Source of the DNA: an uncultured Flavobacteriales bacterium
GTDB lineage: Bacteria; Bacteroidota; Bacteroidia; Flavobacteriales_E; Vicingaceae
DNA: 36,316 nt
NCBI GenBank assembly: GCA_937901255.1
Contig: CALCHN010000008.1
Span: 1-36,316, forward strand
Direction: 5' to 3'
In this document: positions 23,984 to 32,227 of the stretch, in pieces
Numbering within the stretch: position 1 is the first letter of the stretch
Layout of the letters: each line of letters begins with the position of its first letter
Notes under the pieces: model-generated
What the model was told of the DNA's origin: nothing
Seen by the model: only the letters and a program-made list of their open reading frames with translations
Databases searched by the model: none
Made by a program: the position numbers and the translations under genes

Positions 23984-24051
23984 GTTGACTTTATCAGTCA
24001 ACTATTTTATCACGTTTTAATCTTAATTCTTATCTTATTAAAATTAAAACG
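23984..24051 (-). promoter_or_regulatory. Two hairpins in the gldK leader
   Basis: A 7-bp stem GTTGACT / AGTCAAC (23984-23990/23996-24002) lies just upstream of the gldK ribosome-binding site. A 9-bp stem CGTTTTAAT / ATTAAAACG (24013-24021/24043-24051) lies between it and the PorP/SprF-like stop. Neither has the T-run of a simple terminator. They could be attenuating or processing structures. Confidence 0.4.
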
Positions 24052-24092
24052 AGTTGGCTTAAACGGGTTATTCTAATAAATGTTACAATTAA

Positions 24093-25061
24093 TTATAAAA
24101 ATCTTACAGATCTATAAACTTCTCTTTTTGGTTGTTTATATATACTTGTACAATATCTTAACATAATTTCAAAACTTCCACTACTGTGGTCAGCTAATGC
24201 AGATGTTGTTAAATCATAAGCAACACCAACTTTTAATCCAGACAAGCTAGGTTCGTTAATAGCTTCTCCTATATCAACACCTAATAAGATTCCGATTGCA
24301 TCTTCCACTCTATATGTAACGCCTCCCCATAGCATCTTATTGTATTCCATTAAAACGTTTACATCTAATTGTGTAGAAGCTGCATCTGTTTTAGCAAGTA
24401 TAGACGGCTTTAACACCCATTTTTTGTCGTTATTAATATCCCAATCATAACCAGCCATTATATAATAATGTCTTGATTGTTGAAAATTTAATGCTCCAAC
24501 TCCACCTTGATCAGCTACATCTTCTACAGAAGTTTGTGGAATATGTAAGGTAGAAATACCTACATACATTTTGTTAGCAATAGAATAATATAGACCTGCA
24601 CCAAAATCAAAAGTAGCTGCAGAAGTTCCTGAATTAGGGATTGATGGATCTAATGAAGGATCATCAATAGCTATAAAATTATCTTGAAAAGATTTACTTA
24701 ACATACCGGCTTCAATACCAATACCCAACTCACCAGGACCTAAGGTTAAATGGTAAGCATAAGCTAATTTAGCCACTAAAGATTTTTCTATACCTAATTG
24801 ATCTTGAAAAACGGTAAGTCCAACACCATGTTTACTAATACGAGCATCTGCACTCAACATGTGCGTTTGAGGATTTCCATCAAAACCAGTCCATTGCTGA
24901 CGGGTAAATAATGTTCCGCATATACCACCATTATGACCAGCAGAACCAGGGTTTACACTAAGTTTGTTAAACATATTTTGCGTAAACTGAGCATCTTGCT
25001 GAGCCATTAAAGAGAAAGTCCCTAAGAACAAAAAAGACGCAGAAAGTAATATTTTTTTCAT
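24093..25061 (-). CDS. PorP/SprF-family type IX secretion outer-membrane protein
   Basis: The 322-residue protein has a signal peptide (MKKILLSASFLFLGTFSLMAQ), then QDAQFTQNMFNKLSVNPGSAG. This is the hallmark N-terminus of the PorP/SprF family, which forms outer-membrane barrels linked to the type IX machinery or to anchoring of its substrates. Later strands include HGVGLTVFQDQLGIEKS, YAYHLTLGPGELGIGIEAG and GVAYDLTTSAL. Its place directly upstream of gldK and in the same direction supports a role with the Gld complex. The family has many paralogues, so PorP and SprF cannot be told apart. Confidence 0.92.
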   Translation of the reverse strand: MKKILLSASFLFLGTFSLMAQQDAQFTQNMFNKLSVNPGSAGHNGGICGTLFTRQQWTGFDGNPQTHMLSADARISKHGVGLTVFQDQLGIEKSLVAKLAYAYHLTLGPGELGIGIEAGMLSKSFQDNFIAIDDPSLDPSIPNSGTSAATFDFGAGLYYSIANKMYVGISTLHIPQTSVEDVADQGGVGALNFQQSRHYYIMAGYDWDINNDKKWVLKPSILAKTDAASTQLDVNVLMEYNKMLWGGVTYRVEDAIGILLGVDIGEAINEPSLSGLKVGVAYDLTTSALADHSSGSFEIMLRYCTSIYKQPKREVYRSVRFL

Positions 25062-25115
25062 AGTATTTAGGATATTTTTTTACAATTATAAATATAATTT
25101 TTCTCAATTAGTCGG

Positions 25116-25148
25116 CTAAGATAAATAAAAAAAAATAACATGCAAAAA
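25116..25148 (-). promoter_or_regulatory. Promoter of the porP/sprF-gldKLMN block
   Basis: On the minus strand TTTTTG (25143-25148) is followed after 19 bases by TATCTTAG (25116-25123), one mismatch from TAnnTTTG, about 55 bases before the PorP/SprF-like ATG at 25061. Confidence 0.55.
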
Positions 25149-25220
25149 CTTTTTTAACTTTATTTTGTTAATTTCTTGTTGAGAACTCGTGGAAAACTTG
25201 TTAATTGCCTGACTGAATAC

Positions 25221-26387
25221 TTAAATTAATTTCTGAAAAGTTCTTATCCAAACATCGGGCAGCTCATTGTTACAAGCAATTTGATAATCTTTATAAGAGC
25301 ATGGTACTAACAAATGTCTTTCGTTTTTAATTTTTTCATGAGTAGGATAAGGAACATCTATCCACCAACGATCACTTTTATCGCTTTTGTAAAAAATTAA
25401 ATCATTTCCTCCTTCTAACATTGAAACTACATATTTAGTATAATCTTTTCGGCTACCAATAGGAAAATCATTTTTTCTGTGGTTTACGCCATCTATAAAA
25501 TACCAAATCATTTGTGCAACACTGTGAGCAGTTTGGTTATTAAAATCCATATCAGGATTAAATTCATAAAACCCAACAGAGGTAAGTTTATCGCTAATGC
25601 CAGCATAGCGTGCAATTTGACAAGCTTGTTCTCCATAAAAACCGTTTGGAGATGCATTTTTATTTCCCGGGGCTTCTGCCTGTCGTATTGAGGACACATC
25701 AAAACTAACAATATCTGCATTTCTAACTATAGGTTCAACATCTTCCATATTGTTTTGGATTTCTCCTAAACGGTAAGCATCAAAATACAATTTAGAAATT
25801 AAATCAATTTCTTCGGTAGATACAAAATAACTTTGATAACCAATATTACTAAAGTTAAATAAGTAATTAGGTTGGTGAAGAATAATTTTTGCCAAATAGT
25901 TATCGGCATTAATTGCATGGTTAGCATCATCTAGATTTAACTTAGCATCTACAGCAACTAGGTTAACGGATTGCTCTAAATTTTTGTAGGCTAAAAAATT
26001 AGCATAGGTTAAATCCTGACTACCTCCTATAATAATAGGTAAAATATTTTTTTTGATTAACTCTTCAAGAATATTGCTTAGTGCAAAATAAGTATCTTCA
26101 ACTGTAGCTCCATTTTTTAGATTCCCGAAATCTGCTACTTTTTTCTTTCCATTAAATGAAAGTCGGTATAAAAATTTCCTTACAAAATCAGGAGCTTTAC
26201 CACAACCTTCATTATTGGATGCATTTCTTTCTTCTTCTATTCCAATTATTGCTATGGCAACATCAGCTAAATCTTGGTTTTCTTCACTATAATAAAATAG
26301 GTTGTTAGCAAAGTGATTACTTTTATAATTGAAGTTAAAAACTTCTTTAGATAAATCTATTGGTTGAAAGTAATCAAAAAAATCCAT
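25221..26387 (-). CDS. Arginase-fold (formimidoylglutamase-like) protein, metal site degraded
   Basis: The 388-residue protein has the overall layout of the ureohydrolase (arginase/agmatinase/formimidoylglutamase) superfamily, but the manganese site is altered. GGSQ (121-124) replaces GGDH, DAKLN (147-151) replaces DAHxD, and SFDVSS (228-233) replaces SxDxDxxDP, so about four of the six expected ligands are missing. It is therefore probably not a hydrolase. The frame is intact and codon use is normal, so it is not a pseudogene. It sits between topA (39 bases) and the PorP/SprF-like gene, in the same direction as the type IX secretion block. A structural or regulatory role in that system is an inference from context only. 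Confidence 0.82.
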   Translation of the reverse strand: MDFFDYFQPIDLSKEVFNFNYKSNHFANNLFYYSEENQDLADVAIAIIGIEEERNASNNEGCGKAPDFVRKFLYRLSFNGKKKVADFGNLKNGATVEDTYFALSNILEELIKKNILPIIIGGSQDLTYANFLAYKNLEQSVNLVAVDAKLNLDDANHAINADNYLAKIILHQPNYLFNFSNIGYQSYFVSTEEIDLISKLYFDAYRLGEIQNNMEDVEPIVRNADIVSFDVSSIRQAEAPGNKNASPNGFYGEQACQIARYAGISDKLTSVGFYEFNPDMDFNNQTAHSVAQMIWYFIDGVNHRKNDFPIGSRKDYTKYVVSMLEGGNDLIFYKSDKSDRWWIDVPYPTHEKIKNERHLLVPCSYKDYQIACNNELPDVWIRTFQKLI

Positions 26388-26426
26388 ATAGTGTTTTGTG
26401 TTGATTAAATGATGAGTGTAAAAATC

Positions 26427-28913
26427 CTATTTTTTCTTTTTGGTTTTTTTTGCCTTTTTTGCTGGCTTTTGTTTTTCAATTATTTTTTCAACATCTTCCA
26501 ACGTCATTTTTTCTACATTGGTATCTTTTGGCAATTCAATTTTTGTTTTTCCTTTCACAATATTAAATCTTCCCCAACGTGCTTTCTGAACTGAAATGCC
26601 TTTGTCTTCCCAATTATGAATAAATTTATCTTTTTCTTTTTGCAGCTTATCCTCAATTAATTCTTTGATATCACTTTGAGACAAGTTATCAAAATTATAC
26701 TTCTTATTTACATTGATAAACATGTTGTCCCATTTAATAAACGGTCCAAATCTTCCTACTCCTTTCTGAACTGGTTTTCCCTGATATTCAGCAATAGGAG
26801 CATCAGCTTGTTGTTTTTCCTTAATTAATTCAATGGCTCTATTTAGATTAACAGCAGTAATTTCTTCTCCTTTGGGTAAAGAAATAAATTTTTCATCAAA
26901 TTTTACATAAGGACCAAACTTACCTTGAGACACCACCACTTCTTTGCCTTCATGATTTCCTAAGGTTTTTGGAAACTGAAATAATGTTAGTGCTTGTTCT
27001 AAGGTTATATTAGAAATATTTTGTTCAGGAAGTAAACTTGCAAACTGAGGTTTTTCTTCATCTTCTGTACTTCCTATCTGAATCATTGGTCCGAATCTGC
27101 CAATACGAGCAATAACTGGTTTTTTTGTTTTTGGATCTGTACCTAACAACCTTTCACCACTAGCTCTTTCGGCATTTTCAAGCGTGTCGGTAATTTGATG
27201 GTGAAAAGGTTTGTAAAATTCAGCAATCATTTTACTCCATTCTTTCAATCCTTCAGCAATTTCATCAAACTGTTCTTCAACTCTTGCAGTAAAATTATAA
27301 TCTAACACTTTTCCGAAATTTTCAACCAAGAAATCTGTAACAACAATACCTATATCTGTTGGAAACATTTTTTTCTTCTCAAAGCCAAAATTTTCTTTAA
27401 GTTGTTTTTCAGAAATTTTCCCTGATTTAAGGGTCAACAACACATAGTTTCTCTGACTCCCATCTCTGTCTTCTCTAACAATATATCCTCTTTTTTGGAT
27501 AGTTGAAATGGTTGGAGCATAAGTAGAAGGTCTTCCGATACCCAATTCTTCTAATTTTTTAACCAAACTAGCTTCAGTATATCTTGGCGGATGATTGTTA
27601 TATTTTTCTGTAGCAGTAAGTTCGTTTAGGTTCAACCCTTCTCCTTTCTTTACTTGTGGTAAAATGCCTTCTTTTTCATCTTCCTGGTGGTCATCATCAC
27701 TAGATTCTAAATAAACTTTTAAGAAACCTTCGAACAATAATACTTCACCCTTAGCTACAAATTTTTCTTTTGAAGTATTTATACCTATAGTAATAGTAGT
27801 TTTTTCAAGTTTGGCATCACTCATTTGAGAGGCAATGGTTCTTTTCCAAATTAAATCATACAATCTTGCTTGAGCAGCATCACCAGAAACCGAATGCTTA
27901 TTCATATAAGTTGGTCGGATTGCCTCGTGAGCTTCTTGAGCTCCTTTAGATTTGGTGCTAAATTTTCTTACTTGAGAAAACTCCTCACCATAACTAGCTA
28001 TAATTTCTTTCTTTGCAGCTCCAATTGCTTCGTTTGATAAGTTTACCGAATCCGTTCTCATATACGTTATGTTTCCAGATTCGTATAATTTTTGAGCTAC
28101 CGACATGGTTTGAGCTACCGAAAAACCTAATTTCCTACTAGCTTCTTGTTGTAATGTTGATGTTGTAAAAGGAGCTGCCGGAGATCTTTTTGAAGGTTTT
28201 GTTTCTAAATCCTCAACCGTAAAAACAGCATTATTACAAGTTTCTAAAAACTTCTCTGCTTCTTTTTGTGTTTTAAATCTGTGCGGAAGTTCAGCTTTTA
28301 TTGTTGCTTTATCATTAGTTTCAAATAAAGCAATTACTCTAAAAGCAGATTCATAAGTAAAGTTATCAATTTCTCTTTCTCTTTCAACAATTAACCTTAC
28401 TGCAACAGATTGTACTCTACCAGCAGATAATGATGGTCTAACTTTTTTCCACAAAACAGGTGATAACTCATAACCTACTAATCTATCCAACACTCTTCTT
28501 GCTTGTTGAGCATCTACTAAGTGAGTATTTATTTTTCTAGGATTTTCTATGGCTTTAGTAATTGCCGATTTAGTAATCTCATGAAAAACAATACGTTTGG
28601 TCTTTTTTTCATCTAAGCCTAAGGCTTCTAACAAATGCCAAGAAATGGCTTCTCCCTCACGATCCTCATCGGAAGCTAGCCAAACAACATCTGCCTCCTT
28701 TGCTAATTTTTTTAATTCTGCAACTATTTTCTTCTTATCGCTAGGAACAACATAATTAGGTTCAAAGTTATTTTCTATATCTATGGATATGTTTTTGCCT
28801 GGTAAATCTCTAATGTGTCCAAAACTGGATTTTACTGTAAAATCTTTTCCCAAAAATTTTTCAATAGTTTTTGCTTTGGCAGGTGACTCAACGATAACTA
28901 AATTTTTTGTCAT
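26427..28913 (-). CDS. topA: DNA topoisomerase I
   Basis: TopA relaxes negative supercoils as a type IA enzyme. The 828-residue protein has an N-terminal TOPRIM domain (NLVIVESPAKAKTIEKFLG; ASDEDREGEAISWH with the DxD metal motif). The core carries SAGRVQSVAVRLIVERE and the active-site Tyr284 in ITYMRTDSVNLS, and LGIGRPSTYAPTI follows. The C-terminal third has glycine/phenylalanine topoisomerase repeats (GRFGPMIQIG, GKFGPYVKFD, GRFGPFIKWD) in place of Cys4 zinc fingers, then a lysine-rich tail (KPAKKAKKTKKKK) likely to bind DNA. The gene upstream is the Lrp regulator, 185 bases away. Confidence 0.97.
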   Translation of the reverse strand: MTKNLVIVESPAKAKTIEKFLGKDFTVKSSFGHIRDLPGKNISIDIENNFEPNYVVPSDKKKIVAELKKLAKEADVVWLASDEDREGEAISWHLLEALGLDEKKTKRIVFHEITKSAITKAIENPRKINTHLVDAQQARRVLDRLVGYELSPVLWKKVRPSLSAGRVQSVAVRLIVEREREIDNFTYESAFRVIALFETNDKATIKAELPHRFKTQKEAEKFLETCNNAVFTVEDLETKPSKRSPAAPFTTSTLQQEASRKLGFSVAQTMSVAQKLYESGNITYMRTDSVNLSNEAIGAAKKEIIASYGEEFSQVRKFSTKSKGAQEAHEAIRPTYMNKHSVSGDAAQARLYDLIWKRTIASQMSDAKLEKTTITIGINTSKEKFVAKGEVLLFEGFLKVYLESSDDDHQEDEKEGILPQVKKGEGLNLNELTATEKYNNHPPRYTEASLVKKLEELGIGRPSTYAPTISTIQKRGYIVREDRDGSQRNYVLLTLKSGKISEKQLKENFGFEKKKMFPTDIGIVVTDFLVENFGKVLDYNFTARVEEQFDEIAEGLKEWSKMIAEFYKPFHHQITDTLENAERASGERLLGTDPKTKKPVIARIGRFGPMIQIGSTEDEEKPQFASLLPEQNISNITLEQALTLFQFPKTLGNHEGKEVVVSQGKFGPYVKFDEKFISLPKGEEITAVNLNRAIELIKEKQQADAPIAEYQGKPVQKGVGRFGPFIKWDNMFINVNKKYNFDNLSQSDIKELIEDKLQKEKDKFIHNWEDKGISVQKARWGRFNIVKGKTKIELPKDTNVEKMTLEDVEKIIEKQKPAKKAKKTKKKK

Positions 28914-28925
28914 ACTAGAAGGTTT

Positions 28926-28952
28926 AAATCACTTATTCATTTATAGTGATTT
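28926..28952 (-). promoter_or_regulatory. Hairpin in the topA leader
   Basis: An 8-bp stem AAATCACT / AGTGATTT with an 11-base loop ends 12 bases before the topA ATG. There is no T-run, so it is more likely a leader or operator structure than a terminator. Confidence 0.3.
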
Positions 28953-29098
28953 TAAATTTTGACTTGCAAAGAAATGAAATTAAATTTAGCTTTTCCAAAT
29001 TTTAATCATTTTACCTTTCTTAAAAGTAATTAAAAAATATTTTTAACCCCTTGTGTTCGACAACTTAAAACCTTTGAAAAACAGTTAAGTAAATGGTT

Positions 29099-29572
29099 TT
29101 ATTTATCTAAATACTGAAATGGTAGAACAGTTGAATATTTATCTTTAGAAATTACTACCATGGAATGCATGTTTCTAATTTCTTCTATGGGCGATAATTT
29201 ATCTTTTACCAGTGCATCAAAAGCGGCAATATCTTTTACTAAGATTTTTAACAGGTAATCTGCCTGTCCGGTAACGTTGTAACATTCCATTACTTCATCA
29301 ATTTTATTAATTTTTTCAATAAAATTGTTGATGGCATTATCTCTTTGTCTGATTAATGAAATTTGCATAAATACACTCAACCCTAATTGAAGCTTTTCTT
29401 CGCTTGCTAATGCATGGTAGCTTTTAATAAATCCTTTCGCCTCTAATTTTTTAACTCGCTCTAAAGTAGGGGCAGGCGATAAAGATATTTCTTTAGAGAG
29501 TTGTAAGTTAGTTATTTTTGCGTTCTCCTGAAGTTTTTTTAAAATCTTCAAATCTATTTCGTCTAGCTTCAT
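29099..29572 (-). CDS. Lrp/AsnC family transcriptional regulator
   Basis: The 157-residue protein has an N-terminal winged HTH (LDEIDLKILKKLQENAKITN... SPAPTLERVKKLEAKGFIKSYHA) and a C-terminal RAM ligand-binding domain (VMECYNVTGQADYLLKILVKDIAAFD), the full layout of the family. Such proteins form octamer-like assemblies that sense amino acids. The target is not evident. It is flanked by topA and the cyclase gene in the same direction with gaps of 185 and 80 bases, so autoregulation or control of the cyclase gene is possible but not shown. Confidence 0.93.
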   Translation of the reverse strand: MKLDEIDLKILKKLQENAKITNLQLSKEISLSPAPTLERVKKLEAKGFIKSYHALASEEKLQLGLSVFMQISLIRQRDNAINNFIEKINKIDEVMECYNVTGQADYLLKILVKDIAAFDALVKDKLSPIEEIRNMHSMVVISKDKYSTVLPFQYLDK

Positions 29573-29621
29573 ATAGGTTATTTTTGTGAGGGTTAAAAAT
29601 ATCGAAAAAAATCCAAGCTTA

Positions 29622-29640
29622 TTTTAACAAAAAGTTAAAA
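29622..29640 (-). terminator. Weak hairpin after the cyclase gene
   Basis: A 7-bp AT-rich stem TTTTAAC / GTTAAAA with an AAAAA loop lies just past the cyclase stop at 29653. It is a weak candidate terminator. Confidence 0.3.
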
Positions 29641-29652
29641 TTTACTTTCGAG

Positions 29653-30402
29653 CTACTTCATGATTTTATAAAGAACTGGTTTACTCGGAGAAGCATCATT
29701 TTCAAAAGAAGCTATTTGAATATTTAGAAAGTAAGTTCCATCGGGAATAGTATTATCTATAAAAACCAACTCTGATATGGTTCTGTGGGTTTGAGTATTA
29801 CTTGGATATTCCCAAAAAATGTGATGAGCTGCCAATTTTCCGTCATCACTTTCTCTATCCACAGAAGGTGTGTCTATTAATAAATGATTAATGCCATTTT
29901 GTGTTAAATAAGCAGCTACCTCAGCTTCTATATAAGCAGGGTTAGTATTAGAGTATTGTAAAGATTTTTTATCATTACCATTAGGAAGTGTCCTAATAAT
30001 TATTGCCTCACTACCTTTTGGCTGCCAAAGTTGTTTTATTTGGGCTAAAGTAATTACAGCATCATCACCAATTTTTTCAGGTTCAACAGTTATCAAATCT
30101 GCAAAAAAGAAAAATTGTTTTAAACATTGATTAATAGTATAAGGCTCTTTACTTATGTGTCCAACACACTCTGTATGCGTTCCATGTCCGTGCGGATTAA
30201 AAAAAATATTTCTACAATTTACATTTCCTCCTAAATTAACATCGCCAATAAAACCATTTTCCATAACAGGAGTAAATTCCGGTTTTGAAACATACCAAGC
30301 AGTAACATTTTCAGGAGTGTTGCTTAAAGGTAAAGAAATATCAATAGGTTGAGATAAATCTATTTTGTAAGTTTTATTTTGATGAGTGATGGTTGTTATC
30401 AT
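29653..30402 (-). CDS. Metal-dependent cyclase-family hydrolase (kynurenine formamidase-like)
   Basis: The protein of about 249 residues belongs to the cyclase (PF04199-type) family, whose members include bacterial kynurenine formamidase. The metal-binding motif HGxHxE-like PHGHGTHTECVGH is intact, and LIDTPSVDRESDDGKLAAHHIFW supplies the second conserved region. The substrate cannot be assigned. The frame extends to a GTG at 30417, but that codon lies inside a copy of the GCCACGAAT repeat flanking the next gene, so ATG 30402 (MITTITHQNKT) is the better start. No other kynurenine pathway gene is in the window. Confidence 0.85.
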   Translation of the reverse strand: MITTITHQNKTYKIDLSQPIDISLPLSNTPENVTAWYVSKPEFTPVMENGFIGDVNLGGNVNCRNIFFNPHGHGTHTECVGHISKEPYTINQCLKQFFFFADLITVEPEKIGDDAVITLAQIKQLWQPKGSEAIIIRTLPNGNDKKSLQYSNTNPAYIEAEVAAYLTQNGINHLLIDTPSVDRESDDGKLAAHHIFWEYPSNTQTHRTISELVFIDNTIPDGTYFLNIQIASFENDASPSKPVLYKIMK

Positions 30403-30409
30403 AAGATGG

Positions 30410-30918
30410 ATTGCCACGAATGCACGAATTTAAGTTTATTTTTAAAATGCCACGAATACATGAATATTTAAATCATTATAAAACTACCCTTTGATGTTTT
30501 AATCTTAATTCACCAAAGTTAACTAATAAAGCTAATCTGTTTTCAGATACCTTTAAGTAATTAATACATTGAGCTTTGAAATCGCCTGTTATTGCGGCAA
30601 CACCTTTTACTTCAAGAATAATTTTATCATATACAACGAAATCAGCGTAAAACTTGTGTGGTAATATGGTGTCTTTGTAAACTACTTCATACTTTTTTTC
30701 ACGCTCATAAGGAATATCCATTTTTTGAAACTCATACTCTAAAGCATCTTTGTAAACAATTTCTAAAAATCCTGCACCTAGTTGGTTGTGTACATCCATA
30801 CAAATACCAATAATTTCAAAACTTTCTTCCTTATAAATTATATCTGTCATTTTACTATAAAATTAAACCCCTATTCGTGCATTTGTGGCTATTTTTTTCA
30901 TTTTGCATTCGTGGCAAT
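30410..30918. mobile_element. GxxExxY gene flanked by inverted repeats
   Basis: The gene at 30476-30850 is bracketed by repeat copies. On the left, GCCACGAATGCACGAAT is at 30413-30429 and GCCACGAATACATGAAT at 30449-30465. On the right, in reverse orientation, ATTCGTGCATTTGTGGC is at 30873-30889 and TGCATTCGTGGCAAT at 30904-30918. The outermost 15 bases (30410-30424 / 30904-30918) are a perfect inverted pair. The unit fills the gap between the hemW stop codon, which it overlaps at its first base, and the cyclase start. Mobility is inferred, not shown. Confidence 0.5.
30476..30850 (-). CDS. GxxExxY protein, PD-(D/E)XK nuclease superfamily
   Basis: The 124-residue protein has the naming motif GFLEIVY (G27, E30, Y33) after MDVHNQLGAG. 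The nuclease-like core is FYADFVVYDKIILEVKG, with D70 and E80-x-K82, and a following QCINYLK helix (Q94). These fit the PD-(D/E)XK_3/GxxExxY family, whose activity is not established. It is in the same direction as hemW and the cyclase gene but separate from them in character, being wrapped in inverted repeats. Start MTDIIYKEESFEIIG is typical for the family. Confidence 0.9.
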   Translation of the reverse strand: MTDIIYKEESFEIIGICMDVHNQLGAGFLEIVYKDALEYEFQKMDIPYEREKKYEVVYKDTILPHKFYADFVVYDKIILEVKGVAAITGDFKAQCINYLKVSENRLALLVNFGELRLKHQRVVL

Positions 30919-32057
30919 TATACATAAAATAAGTCTGCTGTAATTTTATCAACCACAAAAATACCTTTAGTGGTTAAAGTTACTGTATTTTTTGAAATCG
31001 TTATCAATTCAGAATTTTTATAAGCTTCTAACTCTTTTTCAAAATGATGTAGCAAAACAGGGTTAAACGTGTTTTTCATGTACGCTAAATCCAAGCCCCA
31101 AATGGTTCGTAATCGGGTTAATATATATTCATTAAAAGCAGTGGTTTCATCTATAAATTCTTCTTCAAAATAAGGTGTGCCTTGGTTGATGGCTTTAATG
31201 TATTGTGTGTTATTAGCAACATTCCAACTTCTTTTTTGAGAGCTATTATTATTCATAAACGAATGTGCTGATGGACCAATTCCTAAATAATTTTCGCCTT
31301 TCCAATAATTACTGTTATGTTGCGAAAAATAACCTTCTTTACCAAAGTTAGATACTTCATAATGTATTAATCCAGCTTGTTTGGTTTTTTCTTTTAATAA
31401 TTTAAATTGCTCAATAGCTAGTTCATCGGTTGGCAAAGTGGTTTGCTTGGTTTTTACCAAATGATGTAATGCTGTTTTTGGTTCTACAGTTAAAGTATAA
31501 GCAGAAAGATGTGGTACTTTTAAGTTTATAAATTTATCTAAGTTTTGCTCCCATTTTTTTAAGGTTAGTAGCGGACTATTATAAATTAAATCTATCGTAA
31601 TGTTATCAATTCCAGCATCTTGTGTTTTTAAAATACTTTGTTCTGCTTCGTTAGCATTGTGGGCACGATTAAAAAACTGTAAGTCATCATTAAAAAAAGA
31701 TTGAATACCAATGCTCAACCTATTTACACCATTTTTTTTATACTCGTTAATCTTTTTGGAAGTAATGTCATCGGGATTACATTCCATTGTCAGCTCTACT
31801 TTTTCATTTACTTGGTAATTCCTATAAACAGCATCTAACAATAAATTTAATTCTTTTTCTGTTAACACCGAAGGCGTTCCACCTCCAAAATAAATGGTAT
31901 TTATGGTCTCTGTTTTAAAATGGTCTTTTTGTAAAATAATCTCTTTTTGTAATGCAGCTAATAATTCCGATTTATATTTAAAATTGGTGGAAAAATGAAA
32001 ATCACAATAACTGCATTTTTGTTTACAGAAAGGAATATGGATGTAAATACCTGCCAT
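30918..32057 (-). CDS. hemW: Radical SAM heme chaperone HemW
   Basis: HemW is a radical-SAM-like protein that binds and delivers heme; it was formerly annotated as oxygen-independent coproporphyrinogen oxidase. The 379-residue product begins MAGIYIHIPFCKQKCSYCDF, with the [4Fe-4S] cysteines C11, C15 and C18. The YFGGGTPS and RLSIGIQSF motifs follow, and the C-terminal HemN-like domain has GIGPSAHSF. The CxxxCxxC spacing without the extra cysteine of true HemN supports HemW. The frame extends to 32129, but the extra 24 residues come from a repeat region, so ATG 32057 is chosen. Confidence 0.93.
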   Translation of the reverse strand: MAGIYIHIPFCKQKCSYCDFHFSTNFKYKSELLAALQKEIILQKDHFKTETINTIYFGGGTPSVLTEKELNLLLDAVYRNYQVNEKVELTMECNPDDITSKKINEYKKNGVNRLSIGIQSFFNDDLQFFNRAHNANEAEQSILKTQDAGIDNITIDLIYNSPLLTLKKWEQNLDKFINLKVPHLSAYTLTVEPKTALHHLVKTKQTTLPTDELAIEQFKLLKEKTKQAGLIHYEVSNFGKEGYFSQHNSNYWKGENYLGIGPSAHSFMNNNSSQKRSWNVANNTQYIKAINQGTPYFEEEFIDETTAFNEYILTRLRTIWGLDLAYMKNTFNPVLLHHFEKELEAYKNSELITISKNTVTLTTKGIFVVDKITADLFYV

Positions 32058-32088
32058 TGTTTTAATTAACTTACATAAAACTATTTTT

Positions 32089-32216
32089 ACCACATAGCTA
32101 CATAGAATTAAAAGAATGTGCATAGCCATTCATAGCTTGTTTTCATTCCATGAAAACACTTTGTGCTACTTCTTTAATTTTTTATGAATTTATGATTAAC
32201 TATTAAGCTATGTGGT
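32089..32216. repeat. Inverted-repeat-bounded noncoding segment
   Basis: ACCACATAGCT (32089-32099) and AGCTATGTGGT (32206-32216) form a perfect 11-bp inverted pair 106 bases apart, with other CATAG copies between. No reading frame of note lies inside. It resembles the ends around the GxxExxY gene in style but not in sequence. It occupies the gap between hemW and the histidine kinase. Confidence 0.45.
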
Positions 32217-32227
32217 TAATTATTTAA

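Noticed and set aside
23984..24002. GTTGACT/AGTCAAC hairpin considered as a terminator after the PorP/SprF-like gene
   Set aside because: No T-run follows on the minus strand and the gldK ribosome-binding site comes right after it.
30403..30417. Longer cyclase N-terminus from GTG at 30417
   Set aside because: The GTG and following codons are part of the GCCACGAAT repeat; ATG 30402 directly follows and fits the family better.
32058..32129. Longer HemW start at 32129
   Set aside because: The extra 24 residues come from the CATAG repeat region; MAGIYIHIPFC at 32057 is the canonical N-terminus.
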